From positions 39,586,197-39,650,196 of the forward strand of contig CM063113.1 of assembly GCA_031841125.1 (NCBI GenBank): a stretch of DNA of 64,000 nt. The letters are read 5' to 3'. Of the stretch, positions 11,106 to 19,991 are shown in pieces; position 1 is the stretch's first letter; the number at the start of each line of letters is the position of its first letter. The stretch comes from Acanthococcus lagerstroemiae (Eukaryota > Arthropoda > Insecta > Hemiptera > Eriococcidae). The notes beneath the pieces are model-generated. The model saw only the letters and a list, made by a program, of their open reading frames with translations. It was not told the origin of the DNA and made no database searches. The translations under genes were made by a program, and so were the position numbers.

Positions 11106-12697
11106 AATTATTTTAATTATTTTTATTTATTTACAACCTTGGGTTAGGTAGACGGAGTCCCTAACCCGCCCACCTCTGGGCATAGGTTTCCGTCAGTCTG
11201 GCCCATGCCTTCCTATTCCTTGCCGTACTGACCCAGTGTTGCCCTACGAACCCTACAATTTCGTCAAGCCATCTAGTCGGTGGCCTACTTCTTTCCTTTT
11301 TTCCATCGTACGGAGCCCACACCGTGGCAGCTAGATTCCATCTATTTCCCTCTCCCCTTGCAATATGCCCTGCATATTTTAGTTTTAATTTTTTAATTAC
11401 GTATCCCATATTCTTAGTGTTAGTGATAGCCTGTATTTTTTGATTACTTACTTTGTCTTTTAGTTTAGTACCCAAAATGCTTCTAAGCATAGCATATTGC
11501 ATTTTTTGGAGTCTAGCTGTTTGCCCCTCGGTTAGGGCCCAGGTCTGCGCTCCGTACGACAGTATTGGGAAAATGCAGCTTTCCAGGGTATGGAGTTTTG
11601 TTTGCAAGCTGTTTCTACCCTTCAGAACGGTTTTGTGCGCCCAAAAGGCTCTCCAGGAATTAGTTATTTGAACATCCAGTTCTTTTTTGATTTTATTATC
11701 AAAAGACATTATTTGGCCTAAATATTTTTTGTATTCTTCCACCCTCTCTATTTTCGGATCGTCCACCCATATTTCAACTGCAGTGTTTTGCCTCGACATT
11801 AGTTTTGTTACATTCGTACTAAGGCCTACTTTTTTACATTCTTGATTCAGTTCGTTAACAATTAAACCCAATTCCATTATGTTTTTACCAATGAAAATTA
11901 TATCATCCTCGAAACGAAGATGATTAAGCCATCTACCGTTAACTTTTAGGCCTTTCCCCTCCCAATCTATTTTCCGAAACACTTGTTCAAGTATACAGTT
12001 GAAAATATTCGGTGAAAGAGGGTCCCCCTGCTTAACCCCTTTCTTACTTTGAAAACAATCCCCGTTTTCATCGAGCTTGATATACGCCACCGACTGTACT
12101 GTATATAGATTGTGAAGGATATCAAAAATTTTTAGTGGGACACTGTGTAAGGCCAATGAGTTCCACACACTCTCGTGGGAGACAAAGTCACAAGCTTTAT
12201 TAAAGTCTATGAAGAGGAGGCTGATTTCCATGTTATATTCTTTTGATTTTTCCAAAATTTGATTAATAGTATGGATATGATCAATAGTTGCAAAATTCTT
12301 TCTGAAGCCAGCCTGCTCCACTGGTTGTTGTTCGTCAAGGGTGTTATAAATACGTTCTTTTAGGATTTTTATAAAAATTTTGCGAACTTTCGAGGAAAGA
12401 CTAATAGGCCGATAATTGTTTATGTCAGATTTGTCTCCTTTTTTGAAAAGTAAAATGATTTCCGATTCATGCCACTGCTTCGGAGTTACTCCTGTTTCTA
12501 AAATCAAGTTAAAAATTTTTGTTAATGGGGGGGGGGGGGCAAAATTTCAGCAAACATTTTCAGTACATAATTTTCTATACCATCTGGTCCACCCATTTTC
12601 CCTATTTTTACTTTCGTTAATGCATTTTCCACTTCTCTCACTAAAAACTGGCTTACTTCTCCCAAGTTACATATTTTCGACCTCTGGGCCTCATACT
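11106..12697 (-). mobile_element. RTE-type LINE, 5'-truncated, best-preserved copy
   Basis: RT plus C-terminal domain plus a short 3' UTR ending CAAGGTTGTAAATAAATAAA and an A/T-rich tail. Upstream of the 448-codon frame, a second frame carries 'LGEVSQFLVREVENALTKVK' and 'GGPDGIENYV', the start of RT. The two frames are separated only by a 13-base G run (12527-12539, C on the coding strand). A run one base longer or two bases shorter would restore continuity, so the break may be a real slip or an assembly error. Truncated 5' near 12697, as usual for target-primed reverse transcription. Confidence 0.85.
11161..12507 (-). CDS. RTE reverse transcriptase, 448-codon fragment
   Basis: RNA-directed DNA polymerase of an RTE-like retrotransposon; it would copy the element's RNA at a nicked target. 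Visible motifs by residue from 12507: RPISLSS (33-39), AGFRKNFATIDHI (66-78), FIDFNKA (99-105), GVKQGDPLSPNIF (157-169), and the palm catalytic motif as FEDD (199-202) where active enzymes have [FY]ADD. The C-terminus has the RTE-typical 'RWLDEIVGFVGQHW' and 'ARNRKAWARL' block and ends in a stop at 11161. The A-to-E change next to the catalytic aspartates, and the absence of the EN domain, argue against activity. The frame begins at a TTG inside the protein, so it has no genuine start. No stops in 448 codons suggests a fairly young insertion compared with the other copies. Confidence 0.85.
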   Translation of the reverse strand: MILETGVTPKQWHESEIILLFKKGDKSDINNYRPISLSSKVRKIFIKILKERIYNTLDEQQPVEQAGFRKNFATIDHIHTINQILEKSKEYNMEISLLFIDFNKACDFVSHESVWNSLALHSVPLKIFDILHNLYTVQSVAYIKLDENGDCFQSKKGVKQGDPLSPNIFNCILEQVFRKIDWEGKGLKVNGRWLNHLRFEDDIIFIGKNIMELGLIVNELNQECKKVGLSTNVTKLMSRQNTAVEIWVDDPKIERVEEYKKYLGQIMSFDNKIKKELDVQITNSWRAFWAHKTVLKGRNSLQTKLHTLESCIFPILSYGAQTWALTEGQTARLQKMQYAMLRSILGTKLKDKVSNQKIQAITNTKNMGYVIKKLKLKYAGHIARGEGNRWNLAATVWAPYDGKKERSRPPTRWLDEIVGFVGQHWVSTARNRKAWARLTETYAQRWAG

Positions 12698-12885
12698 CGA
12701 ATTAAATAGTAATTAACGCTGAAAACTTTAATAACTGGTTTTGCTTCTATTCTTATCAGTCGTAATCACGGTGAAAATGACCGATAAATTCCAAAATGTC
12801 ATCTCGGGATTTATCCTCATTAAATATTTCACGATTAATTTCATTTCACGGTGAATTTTTCCATTTTTACAACACTAGTTGTAGT

Positions 12886-13597
12886 AACTCACAATAATAG
12901 CAGCAAGCGTGGTCATTTAGATTTCATCTAATAGGCAACACTGACCTAAAACACATGGAGCGACGGGATGGAATATGGAATGCGTAAACGTACATGTATT
13001 TACGTATTCGTACGATGAAAACGAGTTGCGAGCTGTTCTTGTGAGAAGCCGGTGACGGTGACTGCGAGTGTGATGGCGAACTGAGAAGAAGGGCCGTAGC
13101 TTCGGCCGGGTGCAGGGTACGGTGGGGTAGCAGGTTAGTGAATCGGGTGCACGCGGTGTACGGTGTGTGAACTGTGAAGGCATGTTGTGTTCGGGACTCG
13201 GGTGTTAAGTTCTGATATAAGGTGACGTCACTTGTTGTGTTTCTCGTTGGAGGGGGAATGTTGTCAATTGTAAGAAAGCTACGCGGCGAGTACGAGTGCG
13301 AAGCTAACCGACATCGACAAGCCGAGCCGAGTGCCGACTGCCGAGACCGAGATAACACGCGCTGTACCAGTGTTGAGAGTTCTTACTTCGGTGCGTTCGG
13401 TCGCGATCTGCCTGTCGCTTCTGCGAGTGTGTCTATGTGTGCGTGTTGTGTGTGCGTTTTTTGTGCATCATTTTTCCTTTCTTTTGTAAGCATTTTCTCC
13501 GCTTATCACTTGTCTTATTAATTTTCCACGTTCAAGGATTACGTGTATCGTCTAAACGTGCAGCCGTTCGCTCGCGTCGCTTGTGCATTTTGTAAAC
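12886..13597 (+). promoter_or_regulatory. CpG-rich repeat-free region, possible promoter/5' UTR
   Basis: Composition changes sharply here. CpG dinucleotides become frequent, no MITE or LINE is seen, and pyrimidine/GT-rich stretches resemble insect 5' UTRs. Open frames on both strands (for example 13222-13521 plus and 12924-13358 minus) look like by-products of low stop frequency. A possible donor 'TTTTGTAAG' lies near 13482-13490. I place the start of a host transcription unit here because of the ATG/donor arrangement at 13775-13820. Confidence 0.35.
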
Positions 13598-13681
13598 ATG
13601 GCCATTTTAACGAGAAGCCGCGATTTCATCGTTCCTCTTGTGTATCGTGTGTGCGTGAGAATTGCGCGCAATGTCTCGTAA
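13598..13681 (+). CDS. Upstream ORF 1 (27 codons) in putative 5' UTR
   Basis: Reads MAILTRSRDFIVPLVYRVCV... and stops at TAA 13679-13681. The ATG has A at -3. It overlaps the next small ORF in another frame. It has no recognised homology. Listed because clusters of short upstream ORFs before a spliced ATG exon are typical of regulated insect transcription-factor genes, which is inference only. Confidence 0.25.
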   Translation: MAILTRSRDFIVPLVYRVCVRIARNVS

Positions 13682-13772
13682 CTTCATTCACCATTTCGAG
13701 GAGCCCGCCGATGGGGAGAAACGAGCGGATGATCGCTTAACTTACTCGCAATCTTTCTTAATGAAAATGTGA
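13671..13772 (+). CDS. Upstream ORF 2 (33 codons) in putative 5' UTR
   Basis: Starts MSRNFIHHFEEPADGEK and ends SFLMKM; the stop TGA is at 13770-13772, two bases before the next ATG. Its composition is protein-like (charged and polar, no low complexity). It could be a translated upstream ORF, or the end of an exon in another isoform. No family recognised. Confidence 0.3.
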   Translation: MSRNFIHHFEEPADGEKRADDRLTYSQSFLMKM

Positions 13773-13774
13773 AT

Positions 13775-13814
13775 ATGCCTCGTAGGAAAGGATATGGAAT
13801 ACCGCCCACGAAAC
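13775..13814 (+). CDS. Candidate first coding exon ending at a GTAAGT donor
   Basis: ATG with A at -3, then 13 codons giving MPRRKGYGIPPTK plus one base (phase 1), followed by the perfect 5' splice consensus GTAAGT (13815-13820). The basic start MxRRK resembles the N-terminus of several nuclear zinc-finger proteins (for example the MSRRKQ motif of FOG/Spalt-type repressors). That is only a resemblance; the lysine/glutamine part differs. Downstream exons are not identifiable in this window, so the intron could be very long or my call wrong. Confidence 0.35.
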
Positions 13815-13820
13815 GTAAGT

Positions 13821-15130
13821 GTTATCTTATCGATAATAAATGTGATTAATTAGGCTTATCATTCCGAGTGATGAGTGCAGCGTTGATATTTTCCTTTCTT
13901 TTACCTTGTAGAACGAATACGCATTACATGCACTAGGTCATACGCATTGCCGTTCAGCCCTGGACTATTAAGATACCGCCCCCTGTGGTTTGTGTTGCGT
14001 GAGGAAGTAAAATCTCGGTAGTTGTTATTGGTACTTGATAACGAGTGTTTCTAATTTGCACCCGAAACGAGGATCATTTTTCTGACCCTGGGGTGCTGGT
14101 TCCCGAGGTTGTGATCTGCTTTCGTGATGACGTTCAGACAGAAGAGCGAATGCGAACGTCGTAAATCGAGTTTCGAGAATGCTAGCCCATTATATCAATC
14201 GGATCGTACATTTGGAGTTGAATCGAAATACGAATGTTTGCACGTTTAGTTTGGCTCTTCGGTAGCGCCGTGGCACGGAATTCCCTGCAGTGCGAGAAGC
14301 GAAGGAGGTGTATGGAGACTAGTAGGCGAGTCACCGATGGAATGCGCACTTACTTCGGTATATTATCCCTTCTTTTTCTCACTTTGCTCCGTCACTGTTC
14401 AGTGACTGGCCTGTGCCGTGTTGTGCTTCTGCTGTGTAGCGCGTGTATGTGTGTGTGGCTCGGTGTGATTGCATGCGACTCTGTAACAGTGTGCGTGCTG
14501 GCTGCCCTATTCTTTAGCACCGCGATGCGATCTGCGACTTGTGTTTCTCGTGCTTCGTGCTATCGTGCATCATACCGTACCCATCTACCATCATGCGCAT
14601 TGTACGACTCGACCCGACAAGCTCGGCTCACTTTTACTCCGTGCTCGTCGCGGAGTCGCTTCTGCTTGTATCATTTCAAAAACCAAACCGAATAGTCCGA
14701 AGATCAAACCGAACAGTTTCCCGTATTTTGCGCGTTGCTTTGGGGCTCGAGCCGCTTTTGGAAGGGAAGCAAGCAAGTTCGCAGGTTTCGGAATGCCACA
14801 TATACGTGACAGCGTGGCGCCGGTGAATCCTGAATGTCTCCTGTCTCGAATGTTGCCTGTTGTTTTATGATTGCATCCGCGCATCTCATCTCCGTTTCTC
14901 CCCTCTCTCGCTCCTCCCGCTTTTGTAGCTCTCCACCCTCCTTCACTCTTCTCTCACCAATCTCTTCACCGACCCTCCCTCCCCCTCACTGGGATTCGTC
15001 GCTACGTCCTTTCACTTAGATTAGTCAACGAAAAGAGAACCCCCCCCCTCGAGACCCCCTTTTCTCTTCATACGGTTTTTAGATGCTATTGGTGATCTCC
15101 TTATTCTCCTTCTTAATGTCGTACACTAAA
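13821..15130. other. CpG-rich stretch downstream of candidate exon
   Basis: Moderate GC, many CpG, no repeats until 15130. Overlapping long frames on both strands (14234-14695, 14541-14870 plus; 14591-14884 minus) show no recognisable domains. The 153-codon frame has hydrophobic and Cys/Ser-rich low-quality composition. I would read this as the first intron and/or alternative first exons of the candidate gene. 15041-15049 is a C tract. Confidence 0.3.
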
Positions 15131-15245
15131 CCAGCGGTTCTCAACCCTTTTTACGCTACCGCCCCACAGAGGAGCTGAACATTCTCCGACGCCCCCTATC
15201 ATGTGAAGAATGAAGATTGGAAGAAGTTTCTTAAAAACCAAAATC
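15131..15245 (+). mobile_element. hAT terminus resembling SPIN/Charlie elements
   Basis: CAGCGGTTCTCAACCCTTTT followed by 'ccgccccacagagg' and 'cgacgccccctat' matches the start typical of SPIN/Charlie-like hAT transposons (CAGCGGTTCTCAACC...). Only this one end is visible; I found no inverted GGTTGAGAACCGCTG partner. It is therefore a solo or truncated end. SPIN elements are known for horizontal transfer between animals, but a single end does not prove that here. Confidence 0.5.
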
Positions 15246-15308
15246 AGTGAAAGACAGGCAGCTCTGGTGCTCGAAGAGGATCGGCTTTCGGCTGGTACTC
15301 TGTACAAC

Positions 15309-15500
15309 TGGACGCTAGTAAACAAAAAGCGACCAAGCGACATTTGTTGACAAAATGAGTTATTAGTATCATTGGAAAAAGCGTGAAAAGTAGATTTTTT
15401 TTTTCAAATTGGGGTTCCCGATACAAAAATGTGTATCCACGTTGAAAAAAGCTTATCAGTAAACGCTATGTCGTATAGTTTCTATGGGGCTCTTGAACTT
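15309..15500 (+). repeat. Dispersed repeat, first of two copies
   Basis: About 190 bp shared with 59182-59366, for example 'acaaaatgagttattagtat', 'ttgaaaaaagc' and 'tatcagtaaac'. Not coding, no inverted ends seen. The second copy abuts a truncated RTE. Confidence 0.6.
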
Positions 15501-15504
15501 GGCA

Positions 15505-15825
15505 TCACGTGTTTTCGAAAAACAGATTCTTATAGTTCTTTAAGTCGTGTAATTTAGGTGCCGTGGTATTTATGAAAATCTTAATACTCGTATTATATTC
15601 TTCCTGCGCTACAGACAAAGGCGAATTTTCATTGAAATGAAGTTTATAATAATTTGAATACGCATAGTCATCACGAATGCTATCAAGACATGTTAACGAG
15701 CAGGTAATTTCAAACGGCTGCGAGAAGGCTTCATCCCTCGAAACCTCAAACAGAATATCAAAACTACCATAATACTTAACTATGATTAGGAAACATGATT
15801 CATATGCCATTGTTCCTTTGAACAT
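15505..15825 (-). other. Unrecognised 106-codon open frame
   Basis: Encodes a protein-like sequence (for example YYGSFDILFEVSRDEAFSQP) with balanced composition and no low complexity. There is no recognised domain, signal peptide or membrane segment, and no splice context that I can support. It could be a transposon remnant next to the hAT terminus at 15131, or chance. Confidence 0.15.
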
Positions 15826-15919
15826 TTACTAACAAGGGCGATAGTACTACAGTAATGGATACGTCACGGGGTTTCATTTGATCTAGACCTAAGCTGGAAT
15901 TGTAAGTGATTCAATAACG

Positions 15920-16240
15920 CTTCCACTTTTCAATTTTGCTTTTGATCTTGAAAATAAAACTTGCAGTTTCGGTTTTTCACTTTTTCAACGTTTATTTTGC
16001 TTTTCACTTCCCACATTTTAAAAACTTCTGGCTTAAAACTTTTTGCTTTTCCGCTTTTCCAATTCTTCATATTCAGCACCAAACATCAGTCACCACTCAG
16101 CAATTAAGTAAAAAGCGAATTGAATAAAACTTTTTGCTTTTCGCTTTCCCGTTATCTGTTTTGCTTTTTGCTGGCACTTTTCGCTTTCAAAAATTCGAAG
16201 AATTCAAAGGCTTTTTGCTTAAAACTTTTCACTTTTCAAT
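15920..16240 (+). repeat. Cryptic T-rich repeat of GCTTTTxGC words
   Basis: The words 'ctttttgcttttcgc', 'gctttttgctggc', 'ggcttaaaactttttgc' and 'ctttttgcttaaaac' recur many times on the plus strand. The block looks like an ancient, decayed short tandem array or the subterminal part of a MITE. No exact borders are visible. Confidence 0.4.
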
Positions 16241-16395
16241 TTCTTTCCATCATTGTGTAAAACATTTGTATAACAGAATCCGAAACGTTATATTAAAAAA
16301 TGAAAACGCGCACAAATTACAAAATAGTTACCTAAAACGATGGAAAATTAAGAAAACGATAAACCTTAGCGTCGTAGAATGTGGATTGATCACGT

Positions 16396-17014
16396 CAGGG
16401 CTGCCAGATTATTTCATGAGAAAGCCGGAGATATTCGTTTATGGATGTCAGGAAAAAAACGTAGAAAAGCCGTAGACGTATAGTAACGCTAGTGTCGCCC
16501 ATTTTACCATTATTCTGCATTGCAGTTTGCATATCTGTGAAATAGGAATAATCACTCGCACTTTCCAGTCATTTCGCCTCAAATAATAATAGAGGGCAAC
16601 TGGTTCATTATCATTTTTTACAACTTTTGATTTTAATTATATGTTGTACCCGTTCATAATAATTCTCAAAATTTTTCTCTTATGTCTGTAAGTCAACCAG
16701 TAGAAACACATACTGTCAAGCTGAAATATGTTCCCTGTTTTGTAGTGCAAGTTCTAATGCTAAGCACAACTTCAGCAGAGTTGTAGGCATTAAAAATTAG
16801 GTTATAGTATTAATTTTATTTCGGATTCCTGATCCATGCATCTGTGTTGTAAATTGTGAATAAATAGATGAATAAATAACTGCACGCAAACAAAAAATTC
16901 AAAAAGCCGAAAACCCGTAGATTCCCTCCTAAGCCGTAGAAAAAGCCGTAGGATTTCAATAGCTGATGAAAAAGCCGTAGATCTACGACCAAAGACGTAG
17001 ATCTGGCAGCCCTG
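16396..17014. mobile_element. hAT-type element, CAGGGCTGCCAGAT family, perfect TSD
   Basis: The left end CAGGGCTGCCAGATT and right end ATCTGGCAGCCCTG are inverted. They are flanked by a perfect 8-bp duplication GATCACGT (16388-16395 and 17015-17022). 619 bp, no transposase. The subterminal word AAAGCCGTAG or close variants recurs once at the left end (near 16467) and several times at the right (16900-17000), as expected for transposase-binding repeats. The minus-strand frame 16802-17071 crosses the right border and is incidental. Confidence 0.9.
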
Positions 17015-17022
17015 GATCACGT

Positions 17023-18069
17023 ATAGGCGGCGTAACCGAGAGTTTCCGAAGTTGGTAGCCCTGCGCTGCAAAGGTGATCGTGGACGTTATCGCCATAAGA
17101 ATGCATATAACTTGAATTCGCTTTTTCTAGTCAATAAAATGTTTTCTTGCGGCTTATAATTGATGAATTTAGAGATGTAGGTCTCTAGTTTTCCTTTATG
17201 AACTTGAAACGGCTCTATTTTCCATGTATTAGTTGTTTACAAGCGCGTTTTGTACCAATAGTAAACTTCCATAAGAAAAACAGTAGTTAGGAAATCAACT
17301 TATTCATCCATCTAGAGCGAATAAAGTGCATTAAATTACCTTTCATCATAAACTAGAGACTTCAAGCTTTAATTTGACTTGTTATATGACTCAAGAAAAC
17401 TTATTTTCAGCAATTACAGAAGCTTTAAATTATACCAACTTTACACGTCTTCTTGTGGGAACATCAACCTTGATCACCTTTTCAGGAGGTCGACACTAGC
17501 GAACCTGGCCCCGGTTACGTCGCATATTATGTAGAACGTAGAAGTAGAACCACAGTAAGATCAAGATCAGTGAGCACTGCTGAAGAAGAAAAGAAAAAAA
17601 AAGTTATTGTAAGAGACTCGTTGCCGACCCTAATAAAATCAAAATTGTTGCTTATAATTCTTTTAATTTTTTTCAACATAAAGCGTCACTGAACTGAACT
17701 GTGACTCAGATCCGCTCAAATCAACACATCTGAAATGACACGCCACTGAACTGAAATGAACTTGAACGGATGAGAAGAGAAGAGAAAAAAAGCGATTGTA
17801 ATAGGCTCGGCTACTCGTAGCCGACCCTAAAAAGTACATTAAGAACTTTCATAACGCTCCACACTTTCGGGTAGAGGTGAGTGATGTCGGCTTGAAGCCA
17901 AAATTCCATGAGCTTATTACCATCGTGGAAGCTGGTTTTCAGCGTCTCATTTTTTGAAAGTTTAGTCAGTGTGTCAGTTCTTCCTGAACCTCAACCGCTA
18001 CTATCTCAATGTTGACAAAGGCATTCATGACCCACTGAGGAATTTCCAAAGATAAAATATCCTGAGAAT
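17023..18069. other. Spacer with a duplicated purine-rich segment
   Basis: No gene recognised. Two similar segments, 17583-17640 and 17770-17835, each contain a purine run, then 'attgtaa-ag-ctcg', then 'gccgaccctaa'. Between them, 'cactgaactgaa' occurs twice. A hairpin CGGCTACTCGTAGCCG lies near 17808-17823. Confidence 0.4.
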
Positions 18070-18480
18070 AATTTCTGACAAAGTATCTCGCAGAGCTCTC
18101 TGTCTTTATTTGTCTCAGAAATATGCTACTTTGACTTTGTAATTTTCGCGTTTTTTCCCGCTTTTTCGCGGTTTTTTTTTTTTTTTTTTTTTGTAATTGC
18201 AGTTTTATTAAAATCAGATTTCCCGTTGTAGGGTGTGCCAATTCACTTTTTCTTCTTGTGGTACTCCACTGATGATGGCATAACAGCCGAAAGCGCTCTA
18301 GCGGACTATAGAAGAAGAAAAAGTGAATTGGCACTCCCTACAGATGGAATATTACTAAGTTCACTCACACTCCAAAATGGACACTGAAATCAGATTTTTT
18401 GAAATCTCATCTTTAGACAGCCACATCTCGGTGAGTTTTGAAGATAGAGAGCTCCGCAAGGTCTCATTTTGTCAGAAATT
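18070..18480. mobile_element. Foldback MITE, copy 1, interrupted
   Basis: The left arm AATTTCTGACAAA... with 'cgcagagctctct' is repeated inverted at the right ('agagagctccgcaaggtctc' then 'ttttgtcagaaatt'). The arms are about 45 bp with mismatches. The middle contains 'tttgtaattgcag' and 'acagccacatctcggtgag'. It is split by a 166-bp insertion (18222-18387). A second copy is at 21704-21918. Superfamily unknown. Confidence 0.65.
18222..18387 (+). mobile_element. 166-bp insertion with hammerhead-like core (Penelope/retrozyme-like)
   Basis: Bounded by a perfect 11-bp duplication AAATCAGATTT (18211-18221, 18388-18398) and inserted in the foldback element. It contains a long inverted repeat: arm 18228-18258 (GTAGGGTGTGCCAATTCAC...) pairs with 18310-18341 (...AGTGAATTGGCACTCCCTAC). 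In the loop lie CTGATGA (18269-18275) and GAAA (18289-18292), separated by TGGC-ATAACA-GCC, which can form a 3-bp stem. CTGANGA-stem-GAAA is the conserved core of hammerhead ribozymes, found in Penelope-like elements and in small retrozymes. Helix III and the UH cleavage site are not convincing, so activity is doubtful. The duplication and structure are seen; the class is inferred. Confidence 0.5.
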
Positions 18481-18504
18481 TTATGAAATATATACCGTTT
18501 GTCC

Positions 18505-19075
18505 TTTGTCCTCGAACCTCTTAAACAGCGTACTGGAGCAAATTTTTAAAACTTTAGATTGGGGGGAGAAAGGGATTAAAGTTCAGGGTCGCTGGTTAAA
18601 CCATCTGAGGTTCGCAGATGACATTGTAATTGTTGCTAAGGATTTTGAGGAAATGGAAAAAATGACGAAAGAACTAAAGGATTGGACTTTCTATGAATTT
18701 ATCAAAAACAAAATTTATGTCAAACAAAGTAGGGGAGAAGGAACTATGGCTAGAAGAGCAAAAATTAACAGAGAAGGAATATAGGATACAAAATAAAACA
18801 AATGAAATACAGATATGCGGGCATATGATTAGAGGAGAACCGACAACATAACTCTGCTTGCACTCTCGAATGGATCCTCGTGGACAGAGAAAGGAATCCA
18901 AGATGACCAGCTACCCGATGAGTAGATGAATTTCTGAAAACCTTCGGCCCTCGCTGGAGAACAGCTGCTAGGGTGAGGAAATATATGGAAAACGGTGATA
19001 GAAGCCTTTGCCCCACGGTGGACAGATTAGGCAGCGACTCACTTACTAAGGGACACAATCCCTAATCAAGGCAGT
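18505..19075 (+). mobile_element. RTE-type LINE, RT to 3' end, 5'-truncated
   Basis: The frame to 18781 carries 'LSSNLLNSVLEQIFKTLDWG' and the catalytic 'LRFADD' motif. After a deletion, the C-terminal block follows in other frames ('CGHMIRGE' near 18815, then a W-rich 'FGPRWRTAARNRK'-like stretch near 18940-18985). The 3' end reads 'cagtaaataaaaatg' near 19073-19087, comparable with the tails at 4757 and 11106. Belongs to the same subfamily as the 11106-12697 copy. Confidence 0.75.
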
Positions 19076-19079
19076 AAAT

Positions 19080-19774
19080 AAAAATGAAAGAGAACATTCA
19101 GGAAAGTCCTTTTGCAAAGACTCCAGGTGTCGACAGTAAACTTGTCACCAAAGTGTATTTCACTAACTTCAGGTTTATGAAGATCCGACTAGACTGGAAA
19201 CTAGCTGAACTCGTTGCGGTCAAAATTCTGCTTGCGCAAAGTGAGTTTTTTAGGAAGGTAGAAATAACAGATTTTATTGTAGTCAAATTAATTTCATTGT
19301 CTTGAAGTTGCAAATTAATGTCGTTGAATTTTGGGATAAGAGTGTGGCCTTCTTCGAAGTTGAGCGTGTATACATAAAACATGCTCACCGCCTCCGACCA
19401 CCCGAAACCTTACCGAAACATACTCCTCATTGTTCTCCTATTACCCAAAACAAACCTGCCACTCCTCGGTACCTCTGCACCGCTCTCCAGGGGCGTTATC
19501 GCCTCCGTTGAGACCTACTGCACTAAACAGTGTTTTAGCTGCTCACAAAGTCGGCGGTCTCTTGCGTTTCTGAATAAAATGTCAGGTCCTTCAATGCCAC
19601 TCCGGCTCTTGAGATTCTGGACCCGGGATAGTTTTCTTCTGCCTCCGGATCTCCTTCCCACAGTTCTGCCTTCTAGAACGAGTCTTAAGTAATTCATATC
19701 TCTTTCCTCCCGGAGTATGCCCCAGAAATGCAGTTTTTCTCCTTTTGATTATTTTTTGAAGTTCCCTGGTGAGC
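19080..19774. other. Spacer without recognised gene
   Basis: Open frames of 69-103 codons occur on both strands without domain similarity. Composition is mixed; no repeats noticed. Confidence 0.3.
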
Positions 19775-19983
19775 CAGTGTTGCCAGATTTGGCGAATTTT
19801 CGCCAATAGGGCGGTTTAAAGTGCCCTCTGGCGACAACAAAAGTGTTGCTGGTCGCCTGAAACTTTAAATAATGTATAATTTTGTTAGGCGGTTGAAAAT
19901 TTCGACGATTTTTTTTATAGTGCTTGCGGCAACATTGAGAAGTCGAATTGGCGACTCCATGACAAAAAAGTCTGGCAACACTG
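19775..19983. mobile_element. hAT-type MITE, CAGTGTTGCCAGA family
   Basis: The left end CAGTGTTGCCAGATTTGGCG and right end AAGTCTGGCAACACTG are inverted. The flanks are CTGGTGAGC on the left and CTGGTGAC on the right, an 8-bp target duplication with one inserted base. The interior repeats 'ttggcgaa'/'ggcgac' words near both ends. 209 bp, non-coding. Confidence 0.8.
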
Positions 19984-19991
19984 CTGGTGAC

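Larger units (their letters stand above)
11019..12877. mobile_element. hAT-like element split by an RTE insertion
   Basis: The left terminus TAGTGTTGTTTAATATCG and right terminus TTTTTACAACACTA are inverted. They are flanked by GTTGTAAC (11011-11018) and GTTGTAGT (12878-12885), 6 of 8 identical. Subterminal words with 'aatttca...gtgaaatt' occur on both sides. The middle (about 11106-12697) is the RTE copy described separately, so the original element was only about 250 bp. Confidence 0.5.

Noticed and set aside
14234..14695. 153-codon frame in the CpG-rich region
   Set aside because: Overlapped by other frames on both strands. Composition (Cys, Ser, Arg and hydrophobic runs) looks like translated UTR, with no domain.
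18222..18387. Active hammerhead ribozyme
   Set aside because: CTGATGA and GAAA are present, but I could not place a proper helix III followed by a UH cleavage site; only a hammerhead-like core is reported.
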